Below, in pieces: positions 11,048 through 22,187 of a stretch of 64,000 nucleotides of DNA (its first letter is position 1; every line of letters starts with the position of its first letter). The stretch is from Nelumbo lutea. Taxonomy: Eukaryota; Streptophyta; Magnoliopsida; Proteales; Nelumbonaceae. The position numbers and the translations under genes are program-made. The notes below the pieces were generated by a model. The model was not told the origin of the DNA. It made no database searches and saw nothing but the letters and a program-made list of their open reading frames with translations. The DNA is taken from the NCBI GenBank assembly GCA_022828595.1, contig JAKGHH010000008.1, positions 27,272,378-27,336,377 of the forward strand, given 5' to 3'.

Positions 11048-11514
11048 TAGGGGTGCTCACGGTTCGGTTAACTGGTAATTGGAACCGAACCGAAACCAGT
11101 CGGTTAACCGGTTGATCGGTTCGATTAATCATCAGTTTTTTGATTTTTTTTTATTTTTACAATATATTATAAAAAATATATATATAAATATATAATGAAA
11201 ATTATAAATATATAAAAATATTATATTTTAAATAATATATTATAAATATATATTTATATATAATGCATATTTATTAATTTATAATATATAAAAAATATAA
11301 AAAATATATAATATAATATACATAAATATATATATAAAAAATATAGAAATATATGTATACTGGTCAATTCGATTAACCGTCAGTTTTCTATATTGGTTAA
11401 CTGAAACTGAACTGGTACCTTCGGTTTTTTAGAAACAACAAACCGATCGATTTGATTAACTGGTTTTTTTGGTTCGATTTCGGTCGATTTTACATTTTTT
11501 TATGCTCATCCCTA
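11048..11514. mobile_element. hAT MITE with perfect 8-bp target duplication
   Basis: 467 bp. The left end TAGGGGTGCTCAC matches the right end read in reverse, TAGGGATGAGCAT, and both are followed by 'GGTTCGGTT'-type subterminal repeats. Both flanks read GGTGTGGG (11040-11047 and 11515-11522), a perfect 8-bp duplication typical of hAT. The middle is an AT-only stretch (about 11155-11350). No coding capacity. Related by its ends to 17414-18465. Confidence 0.85.
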
Positions 11515-11639
11515 GGTGTGGGGCATTATTGTTGATTCCACAGCTCACTGCACAACCATTGCATTTAGCTAAACTAAATTCTGTCTTGTTGAATGTTCTT
11601 GGCCATGCCAATGAACCGAGCCAAAGCTGTCCATAGCCA

Positions 11640-11830
11640 AGTAGTGCTATCAACAAATTCCTTTAGAAGTTGGTAATGCCTCTAGTGCTTCAAACACCAA
11701 TGCATAAAACGCTTGTCTTAGTCAGAAGAGGACAAGCTCTTGCCTCGTTTAGCTTTTCACTAAAAAAATGCAATCAACTTTCCCTCAGCACCGATCGCCA
11801 AACCCGATGTATCCGCCTCCACTTCAAATA
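11640..11830 (-). pseudogene. Ty3/gypsy RNase H fragment
   Basis: Minus-strand translation gives FEVEADTSGLAIGA, then EGKLIAFF, and after a frame slip LKH, a stop, RHYQLLKEFVD. This matches the gypsy RNase H pattern in which the stop is a tryptophan codon (TGG to TAG). Flanks carry no LTR, so it is an isolated fragment. It is not part of the 4590-10388 element, which lies on the other strand. Confidence 0.55.
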
Positions 11831-11841
11831 GCTTTTCTAAT

Positions 11842-12385
11842 CGTTGGGGGGAAGCATTAAAGTGAAACTTCCCCCAATGGTTGATGAAAAAATAAATCAA
11901 AACCCACTTTTGTAAATATCAATGCGTGCAAATGAGGATAAAGCTGTGTTTGGAATCAGTGTAAAACATCATTAGTGTAAAAATACACTGATAATGTTTT
12001 ACACAGAACCAGGAAGTAACCATTGCTTTTTTGAAAATAGTAATGGGCGAAAGAGTGAAAAGTTTTACATCAATAAAATTGATGTAGTTTTTACATCGAT
12101 TATCGATGTAAAACTTTAGAGTTGATAAGGTTTTACATCGATTATCGATATAAAAGTACACTTGATCTTAAACACACGCAAAACTGAACTGAAGTATAGT
12201 TTTACGTCGACAATAATTATACCCTCTTTCCAAACACATACAAAACTAAACCGATGTAAAATTTATGTCGATTCTTGATTTAGATTGCATTCAAATGCAA
12301 CCTAATGAAAAAATATTGATTTGACGATGATATAATGACATTTTAATAAACACCTATTATGAAATGTCCACAAAATAAAACACAA
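11842..12385. mobile_element. Dispersed element D, split by a MITE
   Basis: Fragments 11842-11941 and 12303-12385 together match, in reverse complement, the sequence at about 19487-19670. Shared motifs include CCCAATGGTTGATG, AAATCAAAACCCACTTTT, TGATTTGACGATGATAT and AACACCTATYATRAA. The MITE at 11942-12302 interrupts it. The superfamily is unknown and no coding is present. Confidence 0.6.
11942..12302. mobile_element. PIF/Harbinger-type MITE C, first copy
   Basis: 361 bp between TAA (11939-11941) and TAA (12303-12305), the target duplication of PIF/Harbinger elements. The left end reads AGCTGTGTTTGGAATC and the right end in reverse GGTTGCATTTGAATGC. The interior holds palindromic blocks such as TTTACATCGATTATCGATGTAAA. 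The same family occurs at 35255-44828, where a copia element has split it. Confidence 0.75.
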
Positions 12386-13228
12386 ATATTGGCATCATGG
12401 ATCCTTTTGGGTGTCTGAAAAATCAAAATCAATAATTGTTCTCTTTCATGGGCTGAGCGCGTTTGGATGGTTGTATGCTTGGATTGAGTGTGATGAAACA
12501 CATATGGAGGAATAGGTGTAGTTTGAGCAGATTTCTAAGAAAAGTAGAAAACGACTCCAACACTTACCCAAGTTGTCACTATGGCACAATTACTCATGAG
12601 TTGATGAATAGGAAAACATATCATCGAGACATCTAGACAGAATATCTCAGCCCCAAGATGGATCAAGCCCTGAACTGATTTTCCTAAAATGAATGCCAAC
12701 GAAGCAAAGGAAGGATTATTGTCTGCTGATTAAAGACCTTGATATTCAAGGTAGTTATGGGAGTATAGCAAAGGAAGGATTATTCAACGAAGCAAAGGAA
12801 GGATTATTGTCTGCTGATTAAAGACCTATCGAATGGTTCAATGGAACCTCCTTGGCAGATTCGCATGACTATAGCAGATTTCAGGTAGTTATGGGAGCTC
12901 CCAGTCGCTTTTTCTCCAAGAAGCTATTACACATGGTAGCTCATGCAATTGCCATTCATTCATGCAGATCTGTATATGGTCTCTTGAACCACCATTCCTT
13001 CACTCTCAGTTATTAAATGACTCATGATCACTAAATGGTATGTTTGGTTTTAATGGAAATTCTAGGTAGAGCTTGGCTTTTCAAAGCAAGAACCTATTGC
13101 CTGCAATTAGTCTGATGCGCCGAGGAGAAGAGTTTTTAAATTTGAACCTCTTACTCATTAAAACACAATGAACTATGTTACACAAAATTACCTAACACCA
13201 TATTCTGACCCACAATTAATTCATTGGC
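12386..13228. other. Unassigned spacer with a local triplication
   Basis: No gene is visible. The phrase CAACGAAGCAAAGGAAGGATT extending through TGTCTGCTGATTAAAGACCT occurs at about 12699-12742 and 12787-12829, with a partial third copy between them (AGCAAAGGAAGGATTATT near 12767). Also GTAGTTATGGGAG appears near 12752 and 12886. This looks like a local replication-slip rearrangement in non-coding DNA. Confidence 0.55.
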
Positions 13229-13464
13229 ACTGATGCAAAACTATGGTAGTGCAAATGATTTGGGTGTAAACTCTGATTTACTTTTTGTTTCAAATTTTAC
13301 CTTATTTTGTTTGATTACAGTATAAATGAAATAAAATGAGACCTCAAGCAGAATAAAACAAAACCCAAAACAAAATTAAACCAGAATTTGCATTATTTTC
13401 ATTTGTGCTCCCTAACATCTCTACTAGTGCAAATAAAATTGCATTGCAACCAAACACAACAACG
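13229..13464. mobile_element. Tourist-like MITE A, left-truncated copy
   Basis: Matches the copy at 14334-14590 along most of its length (TGCAAAACTATGNNAGTGCAAATGATTT; AAAATTGCANTGCAACCAAACACA). The right terminus is present; the left GG...TGTTTGGTTGCA terminus is missing or degraded. Confidence 0.6.
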
Positions 13465-14053
13465 GAATTAATTAAAGAGAAATCTCCATTTAAAGAAGAA
13501 ATAGAGTAGAGTGAGAGACCTCAAAATACCATTCAAAGGAATTGTGGGACTATATATGATCATTAGTGTGTGTGTATGCTTGTTTCTTATTCTTTGCATT
13601 ATAATTAGCATGATTTGGATAACCACTGGTACTTGAATGCTTCCTAATCAGTACTGATAGAAAGAATGTTTTTTAATCAGTACTGATAGAAAGAAGAAAC
13701 TAAATATTAATTCATGTCTAACCATTGGGTTTTTTAGTTTGAATCAGGTAAGTATGTGCGATAATTAGCTTGGGGAAGACAGTTTCTGATTGGGGAATTA
13801 AAAGTATGCAAGTTTGTCTTCAGCTCATGACTTTGATCAGTTACAGCTTGGGCTGTCAATAATACCTGATTATTCGAGTCCAACCAAGTTAGTGGTCCAA
13901 TCAATTAAACTGGATTTGAATCTCAAAATGTGGGATCTGTTTATACTTCATATTGGATATGAATCCATCGCAATTCTATATTTATGTTCATATGTCTATG
14001 TCCATTAACTTATCTTCATTGATAAAAACTTATAAAGAAGTTATATTTGGCCT
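13465..14053. other. Unassigned spacer
   Basis: No gene or clear element. A short duplication TAATCAGTACTGATAGAAAG lies near 13647 and 13676; it contains the perfect palindrome ATCAGTACTGAT. The open frame at 13814-14008 has no recognisable domain. Confidence 0.4.
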
Positions 14054-14333
14054 CGTTTGGTTTGCAGGAATAGGGGTTTGGAATTAGAATTAGAATGGGC
14101 TATTCTAATTTTAAGTATTTGGTTGGACAGAATCGGAGTCTCATTCCCATTCTAACGGAAATGGCATTCCTCCGTTTAAGGGAATGGCCATACCCTGCCC
14201 CTCCCGAAAGGGGTAGATAAATTTTCAGTCAAAAGAAAAAAATGCAGAGTGAGGTGGGTTCCACTCTAGTTTTCAAATGGTGCCATTTCCTAATTCAAAT
14301 CAGGAAATTAGTTCATATCTTTAGGCTATGTTT
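14054..14333. mobile_element. MITE B remnant, right end lost
   Basis: The left part GGCCTCGTTTGGTTTGCAGG, then GAATTAGAATTAGAATG, GGTTGGACAGAATCGGA and CATTCCTCCGTTTAAGGGAATG closely parallel 21238-21534. The right inverted terminus is not visible before MITE A begins. Confidence 0.5.
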
Positions 14334-14590
14334 GGTTGCAATGGAAATAAATATGCACTGGTGCAAAACTATGACAGTGCAAATGATTTGAGTGTAGACT
14401 CTGACCTATTTTTGTTTCAAAGTTTAGCTTATCTTGTTTGATTGTAGTAATAATGAAGTGAGTTAAGACATGAAGAAGAATAAAGTAAAACACAAAACAA
14501 AATTAAATGAGAATTTGCATTTTTTTTTCATTTGCACTTGCATACATTTGTACTAGTACAAATAAAATTGCACTGCAACCAAACACAGCC
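14334..14590. mobile_element. Tourist-like MITE A, full copy
   Basis: 257 bp with ends GGCTATGTTTGGTTGCAATG and, in reverse, GGCTGTGTTTGGTTGCAGTG. It is flanked by TTA at the left and TAA at the right, consistent with a mutated 3-bp PIF/Harbinger target. Other copies lie at 13229-13464 and, in reverse, 59398-59582. Confidence 0.7.
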
Positions 14591-14762
14591 TAAATAACAA
14601 ATCAAAATCAAATTTAATGTTATTTTCTTAACTCAAATACAAATCCCATTTAATAGTCAAATACAAATCAATCCTAATTTTTTTTAATAAATCAAATAGA
14701 AAGCTAATCATGAATTCTTTAAAACTTGCCTCTTGGTACAGGGCCATTCACGCCATTCACTA

Positions 14763-14872
14763 AGGGGGGTGTTCACCAGTGTCTATGGTTTTGTTTTTTT
14801 TTTTTTTCAAAACAAAAAAGGTGGTAGTTTATGTTTTCAAAAAACAAAACCATTCATGTTGTTGAACACCCC
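14763..14872. mobile_element. Foldback MITE
   Basis: A ~110-bp hairpin. The left arm GGGGGTGTTCACCAGTGTCT leading to ATGGTTTTGTTTT pairs with the right arm AACAAAACCATTCATG leading to TTGAACACCCCT. The loop contains a 15-base T run. No clear target duplication was found. Confidence 0.55.
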
Positions 14873-17079
14873 TATATTAAAAGCCAAGTTTTCTTTTCAG
14901 TATATGGACCATAAATTATCATGGATTAAAATGGTTGATCTCACAGCCTGACAAGCAACTATCAGCTATATCCGATCTCTTAAAGGAGATCCATGCCAAA
15001 CCATGTTTATTCCATTGCAGCTTAGCAGCCTAACAGTTAAGCAAACAGAAATGGAGAAACTAGGCCAATTGAAGGAAACCCAAGTCCTATTAATCCGGCC
15101 TTTATGTCATTTGTGGGTTTTAATGGCTTGGATCAGAGTAACTATATTGCATTGAGGCCCTGTTTATTTTTCGGTAAGTTATTTTTGCATATTCTTTTAT
15201 TTTTCAAGTAAATAAGACAATGACCATTTTAACCATAAAAATCTATTATTAGAAGGGACATTTTTGTCTCATTAAAGTGTTGACAATTTCCCCAAGTGAA
15301 AAAATTATTTATTCACCTGGGAGATGGGTATCACTCACCCAAAATCCTATTGACCAACTTTTTCTCCTCTAAAAATCCAGAAAATGAACACACCCGGAAG
15401 GCTGAGTTAGGGTAGGGGTGGGGTTCAACACCTCGACCTCAACCCAGCCTAACGTGACCCGAATTGCACCTTTACTAATCAGTAAACAAATTAAGAATGA
15501 GCCTTTGCCGGCAAAAGCAAAAAAGGAAGAATTAAAGAAAGAAAATACAAAAGCATGCTCCACACATGAACACATTATTACATATAGAACACACAGAAAA
15601 ATCGGAGAAAGAAGGAAACTTTTTACGCACAGACACACATATGAGAACACTGCTATGTACAATGGTTCCCTGTTTGGCATTGGATGCCACAAATGAATAT
15701 AAATGAGGTAAAAGAAAACTATAATTGGTGACTATGTGATAGTTAAATCTTTTTTGTCTGTCAGCTCTACATCGAAAGGACAAAAAGCCCAGAACACTCA
15801 AAGCCTCTTAAAACAAAAATCCTTCATGCCAATATATTTTCATCTGTTTTAAAGGCTATTTGTTTTCCGGCCACCAGTATACATCAGGAAAAGAATAAGG
15901 CTAAACATACACTATAAGAGAAGGGATGGGACAACCCCTGTTTCATGAGAGAGAGAGAGAGAATACTTTTTATGGGGTCTTATATTAAAAATTAAATCTG
16001 TGAATACAAGGTGAGGCATGTCTGATTTGGACTATGAGATTGAAAGTTAATATAAAACAACAAATCAAATGAGGGGTCTTTTATATGGCCAAAAACTGAT
16101 TTCCTCAAAAGGGAAATTTCTTTTTAGTCATCCATATCACTTTTCTAGGGGATTCCTCTTCTATTATGTAGGGAGGTACAACTTGGCCTATTCAGACCAT
16201 TGATTTAGTACGTTACAATTTAGTTAATTAACATATATATATAATTTTGTAGAATTATGCTAGTCTAGTAAACGTTACTAAGTTTCCAATCAAACTCCAA
16301 TAATTCTGTAAATAAATTGAATTGGAATGTATATTTCATATATCTGTTGAATATCAAATCCCATTCGAATTTCTTGAATTCTTGTTGGATCAAATTCGGA
16401 TATATAGGAATTCTATCCGATCCATTTGCAGTCTTAAATGCCTAATCCACAAATGGGCCATGTTTAAGTACAAAGTTATGCGTGGGCCTGAGAATCCATT
16501 TATACTACTCAGACACATTCGAACTTCAGCACAAAGAAGCCATATTAGGTTCAATGAGAATTCTTATTTACATAATTGATAATCCAATGCATTGGGACTG
16601 GAGAAAAATATACCAATAATGGTTCTAAATAAATTGCAAACAATGGTCCTTAACGACTGAACCTGATAATGAAGCTAATATTCAAATTGCATACTAGTAG
16701 CTACATTTTAGTTTAATTTGAACACTAGTCTCATGCATGTTACTAGGGGGTGACTGAACTGATTAAAGAGGTTGTGGCTCCTTATTAATGACAGTTGGGT
16801 AGAATACTGTGTATCCAAGACAAAACAATAAATCATTCAATTCAAAAAATTCAGCTGTTATCAAACTGCCCCTTTTAAGCTTTGGATGGAATTTGGATAA
16901 TTGTGCAATTTAATTTGAATTTATGTTTTATATATTTGTGGAATATCAAATCAAATTCAAATTTCTTGAATTATTAACATAATAGGTTCCAACATAACAC
17001 TATGTAGTTGAATTCTATCTGTTTGCGGCCTTATTTAGGTGTTATTTGGCAAATCTTGTTTAGAAAGATCTTCGAGTAA
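14873..17079. other. No gene recognised
   Basis: AT-rich with several open frames (15369-15801, 16322-16579) that overlap each other on opposite strands and show no domain. A possible degraded element begins GGCCCTGTTTATTTTTCGG near 15156. The similar strings near 16330-16390 and 16905-16975 (GAATATCAAATCNNATTC, AATTTCTTGAATT) hint at a diverged duplicate. Confidence 0.4.
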
Positions 17080-17214
17080 CATAGGTTGTTGAGAGCGATT
17101 TTGGAAATGCCACATTAGATTAGTATTTGTTCTTATTTTATTTTAACCAAAAATAAAGACATGGGCATGAATAGGTGAATGTGCCCAGCCTGAAAACACT
17201 CTCAACAGCCTATG
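17080..17214. repeat. Foldback element
   Basis: The left arm CATAGGTTGTTGAGAGCGATTTT pairs with the right arm, which in reverse reads CATAGGCTGTTGAGAGTGTTTT. About 135 bp in total; probably a small MITE. No target duplication was established. Confidence 0.5.
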
Positions 17215-17413
17215 CTGTTGGCCCCTAACAGCCTAAGTTATTCTGGAAGTACTAGTAGTGTATGTTGAGTCAAAAACTGGTACGGAAAACACTACCTTGA
17301 TTCTTTGCAAATGCTTATTTAAGGGAGAGGTGTAACAAACCGTGAGTTCGTGACGAGTTAATTAGAGATTTTCTCCATGATATAGTTGATTAACTAGATT
17401 CAAGGGCCGGGGC

Positions 17414-18465
17414 TAGGGGAGAGCATTCGGTTTGTTTGGTTAAAAACTGAACCAAATAAATCGAACTTTTAAAAACCGATTAGTATTTTTGAAAACCGAA
17501 CCGAAACTGAACTTACTTAAAACCGAACAAATCGAACCAAAATTTTGTTTCGATTATTTCGGTTGGTTCGGTTGTAACCGAAATTCATTGACATTGTGTG
17601 TGTGCTGACTTGGTGACTTCCTGCAAAAATACTGTTATCTATTCTGGATCTGGGGTGGGGATTCCATCATGCCAATATAGGGATCAATGCTGCTGTTAGT
17701 TCGGTTGAAACCGAACTGTATAAGAAAAAAAAAAAAAAAAAAGGTGAAAAAGAACTACCAATCTACCTGACCGAAGAGAGGACGAAGAGAAGGGAAAAAA
17801 ATAAAAAAATAAAAAAGAAAAAAGATCTACCAATCTACCAGACCGAAGAGAGGATGAAGAGAAGACGGAACTATATAAAAAATTAAAAATAACAAGGGGT
17901 TGTTCAAGGGGGATTGGTTAATGACGAATAAAAGGGGAAAAAGAAAAATAACAGAAGAAAAATATTGTACCTGAGTTGCAGAGTCATCGCCACCTGTTGA
18001 AGTATCACTTTCCGGTGTTGCCGGCTTGCCGCTCTTGCTGCCTTGCTGGTGAGTGGCGCAGTGGTGCCAAACTGAAATTGCCAGTGCCAGACCGAAGAGA
18101 GGAGGAAGAAACAAAGAGTAAGACAGTTCAGATTCAGAGGAAAGTCGAAAACGTAGGGATTAATTTAAAGAAGAGAATAGGATTAGAGGAAGGAAGACAA
18201 AGAGATTAGAGAAGATCCAAGATGAACTGACGAAGAGAAGCCAAAAAACCGACGAAGAGGAAGACAAAGACTCGAGGGTTTTGGGTTTTGGCAGATTCCG
18301 TTAACCGAACCTCTAAATAGCATACCCGAAACCGAAAACCGATCTTAATAAAAACGAAATTGAAAAACCGAATCGAACCGTTTACCCGAATTAACCGAAC
18401 CGATCAAGACGAAACTGAAATTTCGGTTTGGTTATTCGGTTTCAATCAAACTATGCTCACCCTTA
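17414..18465. mobile_element. hAT non-autonomous element, 1.05 kb
   Basis: The ends TAGGGGAGAGCA and, in reverse, TAAGGGTGAGCA are hAT-like and related to the MITE at 11048-11514. The flanks GCCGGGGC (17406-17413) and GCCGGGGT (18466-18473) match at 7 of 8, an 8-bp hAT duplication. Subterminal regions are dense in GGTTCGGTT/AACCGAACC repeats. The interior (about 17735-18260) is not repeat-like at its ends and includes a tandem duplication: CTACCAATCTACCNGACCGAAGAGAGGANGAAGAGAAG near 17755 and 17826. An open frame on the minus strand at 17827-18114 (95 codons) has no recognisable domain. No transposase was seen, so the element must depend on another for movement. The interior may be captured host sequence. 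Confidence 0.8.
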
Positions 18466-18486
18466 GCCGGGGTGCTATTTTAATAA

Positions 18487-18955
18487 GGGTAAAATACAAA
18501 AACCTCCCTTGAAGTTTTTCACAACAATAAAAAACTCCTCTGTAGTTTCATTTTAACAAATACCTCCCCTTAACTTTTGAGAAGCTCAACAAAAACCTCC
18601 CTTCAGTCATTGTTCTAGACAGAAAATGTTAGATATAAATTATTTTACATACAAAATTACTGAAATAACCCCATTTTAACTCAACAAAGAACTCTTTTAA
18701 CGATCATATATGTATTTTGTTGAGTTAAAATGAGATTTTTGCAGTAATTGTGTATGTAAAATAAGTTATAAAAGGGTAGAATGGATATTTGAAAAAAACG
18801 GTGCATCAATCTAACATTTTCTGTTTTGAACACTAACAAAAGGGAGGTTTTTGTTGAGTTTCTCAAAAGTTCAAAGGAGATATTTGTTAAAATAAAACTA
18901 TAGGGGAGGTTTTTATGATTATCAAAAACTTCAGTGGAGATTTTATATTTTACCC
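18487..18955. mobile_element. Mutator-like MITE E with perfect 9-bp duplication
   Basis: 469 bp. The left end GGGTAAAATACAAAAACCTCCC is mirrored at the right (reverse: GGGTAAAATATAAAATCTCC). Both flanks read TTTTAATAA (18478-18486 and 18956-18964), a perfect 9-bp duplication. Inverted repeats continue inward for over 100 bp (AAAACCTCCC...TTTGAGAA...). The minus-strand open frame 18681-18971 runs across the element edge and is not a gene. Confidence 0.85.
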
Positions 18956-19022
18956 TTTTAATAAAGATCATACCTATCGGGCTAATTTTCTTATGACCTT
19001 CAACCAGATATCCCTTGATTTA

Positions 19023-19882
19023 GGGCTGTCAATTAATTGGTCGGATTTGGTTCGGGGCAGCCTGCACCAATCCTGAATTGATTACTTAATCGGGACAAAA
19101 TATGGATCCGAACCCTCCCAATTAATAATTGGGATAATTAGGTCTGACCCAATAGACCCGATCATACTAACAAATTTATAAGTAAATAACATTTTAAAAT
19201 GTAATTTTTGATAATATAATCTTAGTACAAATGATAATAAAATAGTAAATTACTTATATGTTAACATATCAAGCATTTTTAACCAAAATTATCTGATCTT
19301 ATCCATCAAATTTACCCTTTTAGATATAAAATATAATAAAAATTACAAGAAAAATTAGAAAACCATTATATGTTATTAATAAAATAAATGGTTCAGGTCT
19401 AAATTGATTCAGAATAAGAAAGAACCAGAACCAACTCAATTATTAACTAAAATTAATAAAATCGGTTTGATTAAACATGTGTTTTGTTCTGTGGGTGCTT
19501 TATGATAGGTGTTTATCAAAATGTTGTCATATCATCGTCAAATCAGCATTTTTCTCATCATATTCATCCGTATTCATTGATATTCATAAAAGTGGGTTTT
19601 GATTTATGTGTGCACCAACCATTGGGTGAATCTCCATTTTAACGCTTCTCCCAGCGGTTGAGCGTTTATTCACTATTCCACTGATGTGGTGTCTAATGGT
19701 GTCTAATTGTCCATAAATGATTTATTAAGTACTTTTCTCTATTTTGAAGATAAATCAAATACAAACATTCATTTAATAAACAGAAGCTACACTAAATACA
19801 TACTAAAACTGATAAAACCTGTTTGGTTTGGTTCAGTAGGCCGGATAGAATTGAACCGACCCATTGACATCCCTATCCTGAT
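19023..19882. mobile_element. hAT-like MITE G containing element D
   Basis: The left terminus AGGGCTGTCAATTAATTGGTCGG and the right terminus in reverse AGGGATGTCAATGGGTCGG are the common plant hAT-MITE type. Inside, about 19487-19670 matches the dispersed element D (11842-12385) in reverse complement. The remainder resembles the outer fragment at 4257-4557. No clear 8-bp duplication was found. The open frame at 19707-19925 spans the right end and is not coding. Confidence 0.6.
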
Positions 19883-21237
19883 TGATACTGAAGATCACAC
19901 CATATCAATAGGTCAAGAAAGGTAATATCAATGTATAGGACAGAAATATCGATTGAATATTTGAGAACAACAAATACTAAAAGTATTTGATTTGGTGTAA
20001 TCGTGAAGTTTCCATGGGTGAAGAATTGTTGCTATCTATATGAAATCTGTTTAAGTGTTTATCATCGTTTAGTTATTTCAATAAAATTCCAAATATTAGA
20101 TGCTAATCAGTATATAGACAAGAACCAAGAACAAATGGCATGTGAACTAGTGTTTCCTATTCCTTTGAAATGATCGAAGTCTTCTTCTTTTTAATTAATT
20201 TCTTTTTTCTCCTCTGGGCATGAAATTAGATTATAATTATTGCTGGTAATACAAAGCAGCACAAGCTTTTGCACCAGCCCCTTGTTGCATGTGAACTCCC
20301 TATTCTTGTTTGGTTCAGTTTTCTCTCATGGCTTCTCTTAGTAGTCAAACCCAAATGTGTCCTTTTTTATCTGGAATAAATACATTAAAATTGATAAGTT
20401 AGTTTCATGATTTTATATGATCTATTTTTTTTTCTTTTTTTTTTTTTACAAATAAAGAAGGGATTCAACTATAATGCCAGAAATATATGATATCAAAAAA
20501 ACTTATAATCAATCAACCGGCATCATAAATGGGGTGACCAATCAGGTGGGTTTAATTTTCATCTTTCCGGTATTATGTCTTTCTGGCGTCATATATGAGA
20601 TAGTAATGATTTGATCTATTTTTACTTGGATTAAATTTCTAGTGATAAATTGAAAAATTTTTATGAGTGCAGATAGATTTTCACTCACCTCAATGGAAGA
20701 TTCTTCAATACATCATCAATAGACTCGACATCACCATTACTGCATTTTTCTGCATCCTTGACTTATTTGTTTATTCCAGTTCTAATTAGTTTATTTTTTC
20801 TATATAGTAGTCACTCCACAATTCCGGTCAGGATCTTTCTTTCTTAACACTGAACCCATTTTCATGAAGAACCAGAAGACAACATAAATTTGTCCCCTTA
20901 GCTACGAGTAATTAACATTGAATTAATACTGCAATAAAATAACAATTCTAGCTATTGAATTTGTATTATTCTTCCTAAAATAATATTAGCACCACCCAAA
21001 TGGATATGGATTCCAATTTTCATTTAGATCAAACTACACATTGAACTTGATAATTTGTTTGCATGCATGTTATTTAATTAAAATTATTAGCTTCTAACCG
21101 CTTCCCAATATTTTCTTGAAGACTTATTGGCCCATAGTTTTGTGGTTTTGTGGACAAGTTGGCCAATTAGGAATTAAAATATGTCAAATCAGTATTGCCT
21201 TGTCTGTAAGTAAGTTATATATAACAGATTAATTTAA
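19883..21237. other. No gene recognised
   Basis: AT-rich spacer. Nothing coding or clearly repetitive was seen beyond T-runs near 20427-20448 and a weak inverted repeat near 20475-20600 (ATAATGCCAGAAA against TTTCTGGCGTCAT). Confidence 0.4.
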
Positions 21238-21534
21238 GGCATCCTTTGATTTGTGGGGATAGGGGTCTAGAATCAGAATCAGAATTAATTATTTTGATTC
21301 CAATTGTTTGGTTGAACAGAATCGGAATCCATTTTCATTCTTGTTGGAATGGTTTTCCTCCATTTGAGGGAATGACTATTCCCTACTTTCCCCTTAGGAA
21401 TGAAATCCCATTTCTACTGATTTTAATTCTCATTTTCATTCCTATCTGAATCAAACAGACTATAAAAATGAACTATTTTAATTCTGATTCTAAAAAATTC
21501 TGATTCCAATTCCAACTGTGAACCAAGCGCAACC
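21238..21534. mobile_element. PIF/Harbinger-type MITE B with TAA duplication
   Basis: 297 bp between TAA (21235-21237) and TAA (21535-21537). The ends GGCATCCTTTGATTTGTGGGG and, in reverse, GGTTGCGCTTGGTTCACAG form a diverged inverted repeat. The interior has the family's GAATCAGAATCAGAATT and CAGAATCGGAATCC blocks. The open frame 21246-21449 lies within it and is not a gene. Confidence 0.75.
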
Positions 21535-22051
21535 TAAATGTTTTGTTTGGTCAGTTTGCTGATGACATTTTCACTAAAGCCCTATTGGGCGCTGTATGTC
21601 TGTAGTCCTACTTGCTATATGATATATCAATACCTCTTGTATTCTCTCATAGAATCATCCAATATCAAACATCAGACTTAACAGAAATTAAAGTAATTGT
21701 TTTAAAGGGTTTCCTAGGGTCCGTCAGAATCTGTTCATTATACAACCATTGTCTTTCAGCCAAGGGGACTCATGGTCATGGGGCAAGTGATATATCCAAG
21801 AACTGTAGGCATGTTCATGGCCCATCTCCATGTGAATTCCGTACTGCATTATATATTGGACTCCACTACTGAAAACATCAACCATTGAAGTTTCAACTTT
21901 TTTTTCTTAAGGCAACTTAATTATTAAGAAAACCCCTACGCGAATTGAAATAAAGCTCTCTTTCTCCATGTGTGATGCTTTGTCAGGTTGAAGCTTGCCA
22001 CGTGAGCATCAGATGAAGTGGCCATGATTGATGAGCCAATCGGAGTCCTTA
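21535..22051. other. Spacer upstream of the protease gene
   Basis: No gene is recognised; the open frame 21612-21872 has no domain. A CACGTG G-box lies at 21999-22004. Confidence 0.4.
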
Positions 22052-22187
22052 GGCTGTGTTTGGTTTGGTAGAAAATAAGAGAAAAAAATTAAATAGAAAG
22101 TTGAAAAATTAAAGTTCTCAATATAAGTAAAGTTTTCACAAAATTTCTTAAGAACTTTCCTTAATTTCGGTCAAACGAAATATAGTC
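22052..22187. mobile_element. Small PIF/Harbinger MITE in the protease promoter
   Basis: 136 bp flanked by TTA on both sides (22049-22051 and 22188-22190). The left end GGCTGTGTTTGGTTTGG and the right end in reverse AGACTATATTTCGTTTGACC match roughly. It sits about 555 bp upstream of the aspartic protease start codon. Confidence 0.65.

Noticed and set aside
15369..15801. Overlapping open frames on both strands (up to 107 codons)
   Set aside because: They mirror each other on opposite strands, have no recognised motifs, and no splice or promoter context.
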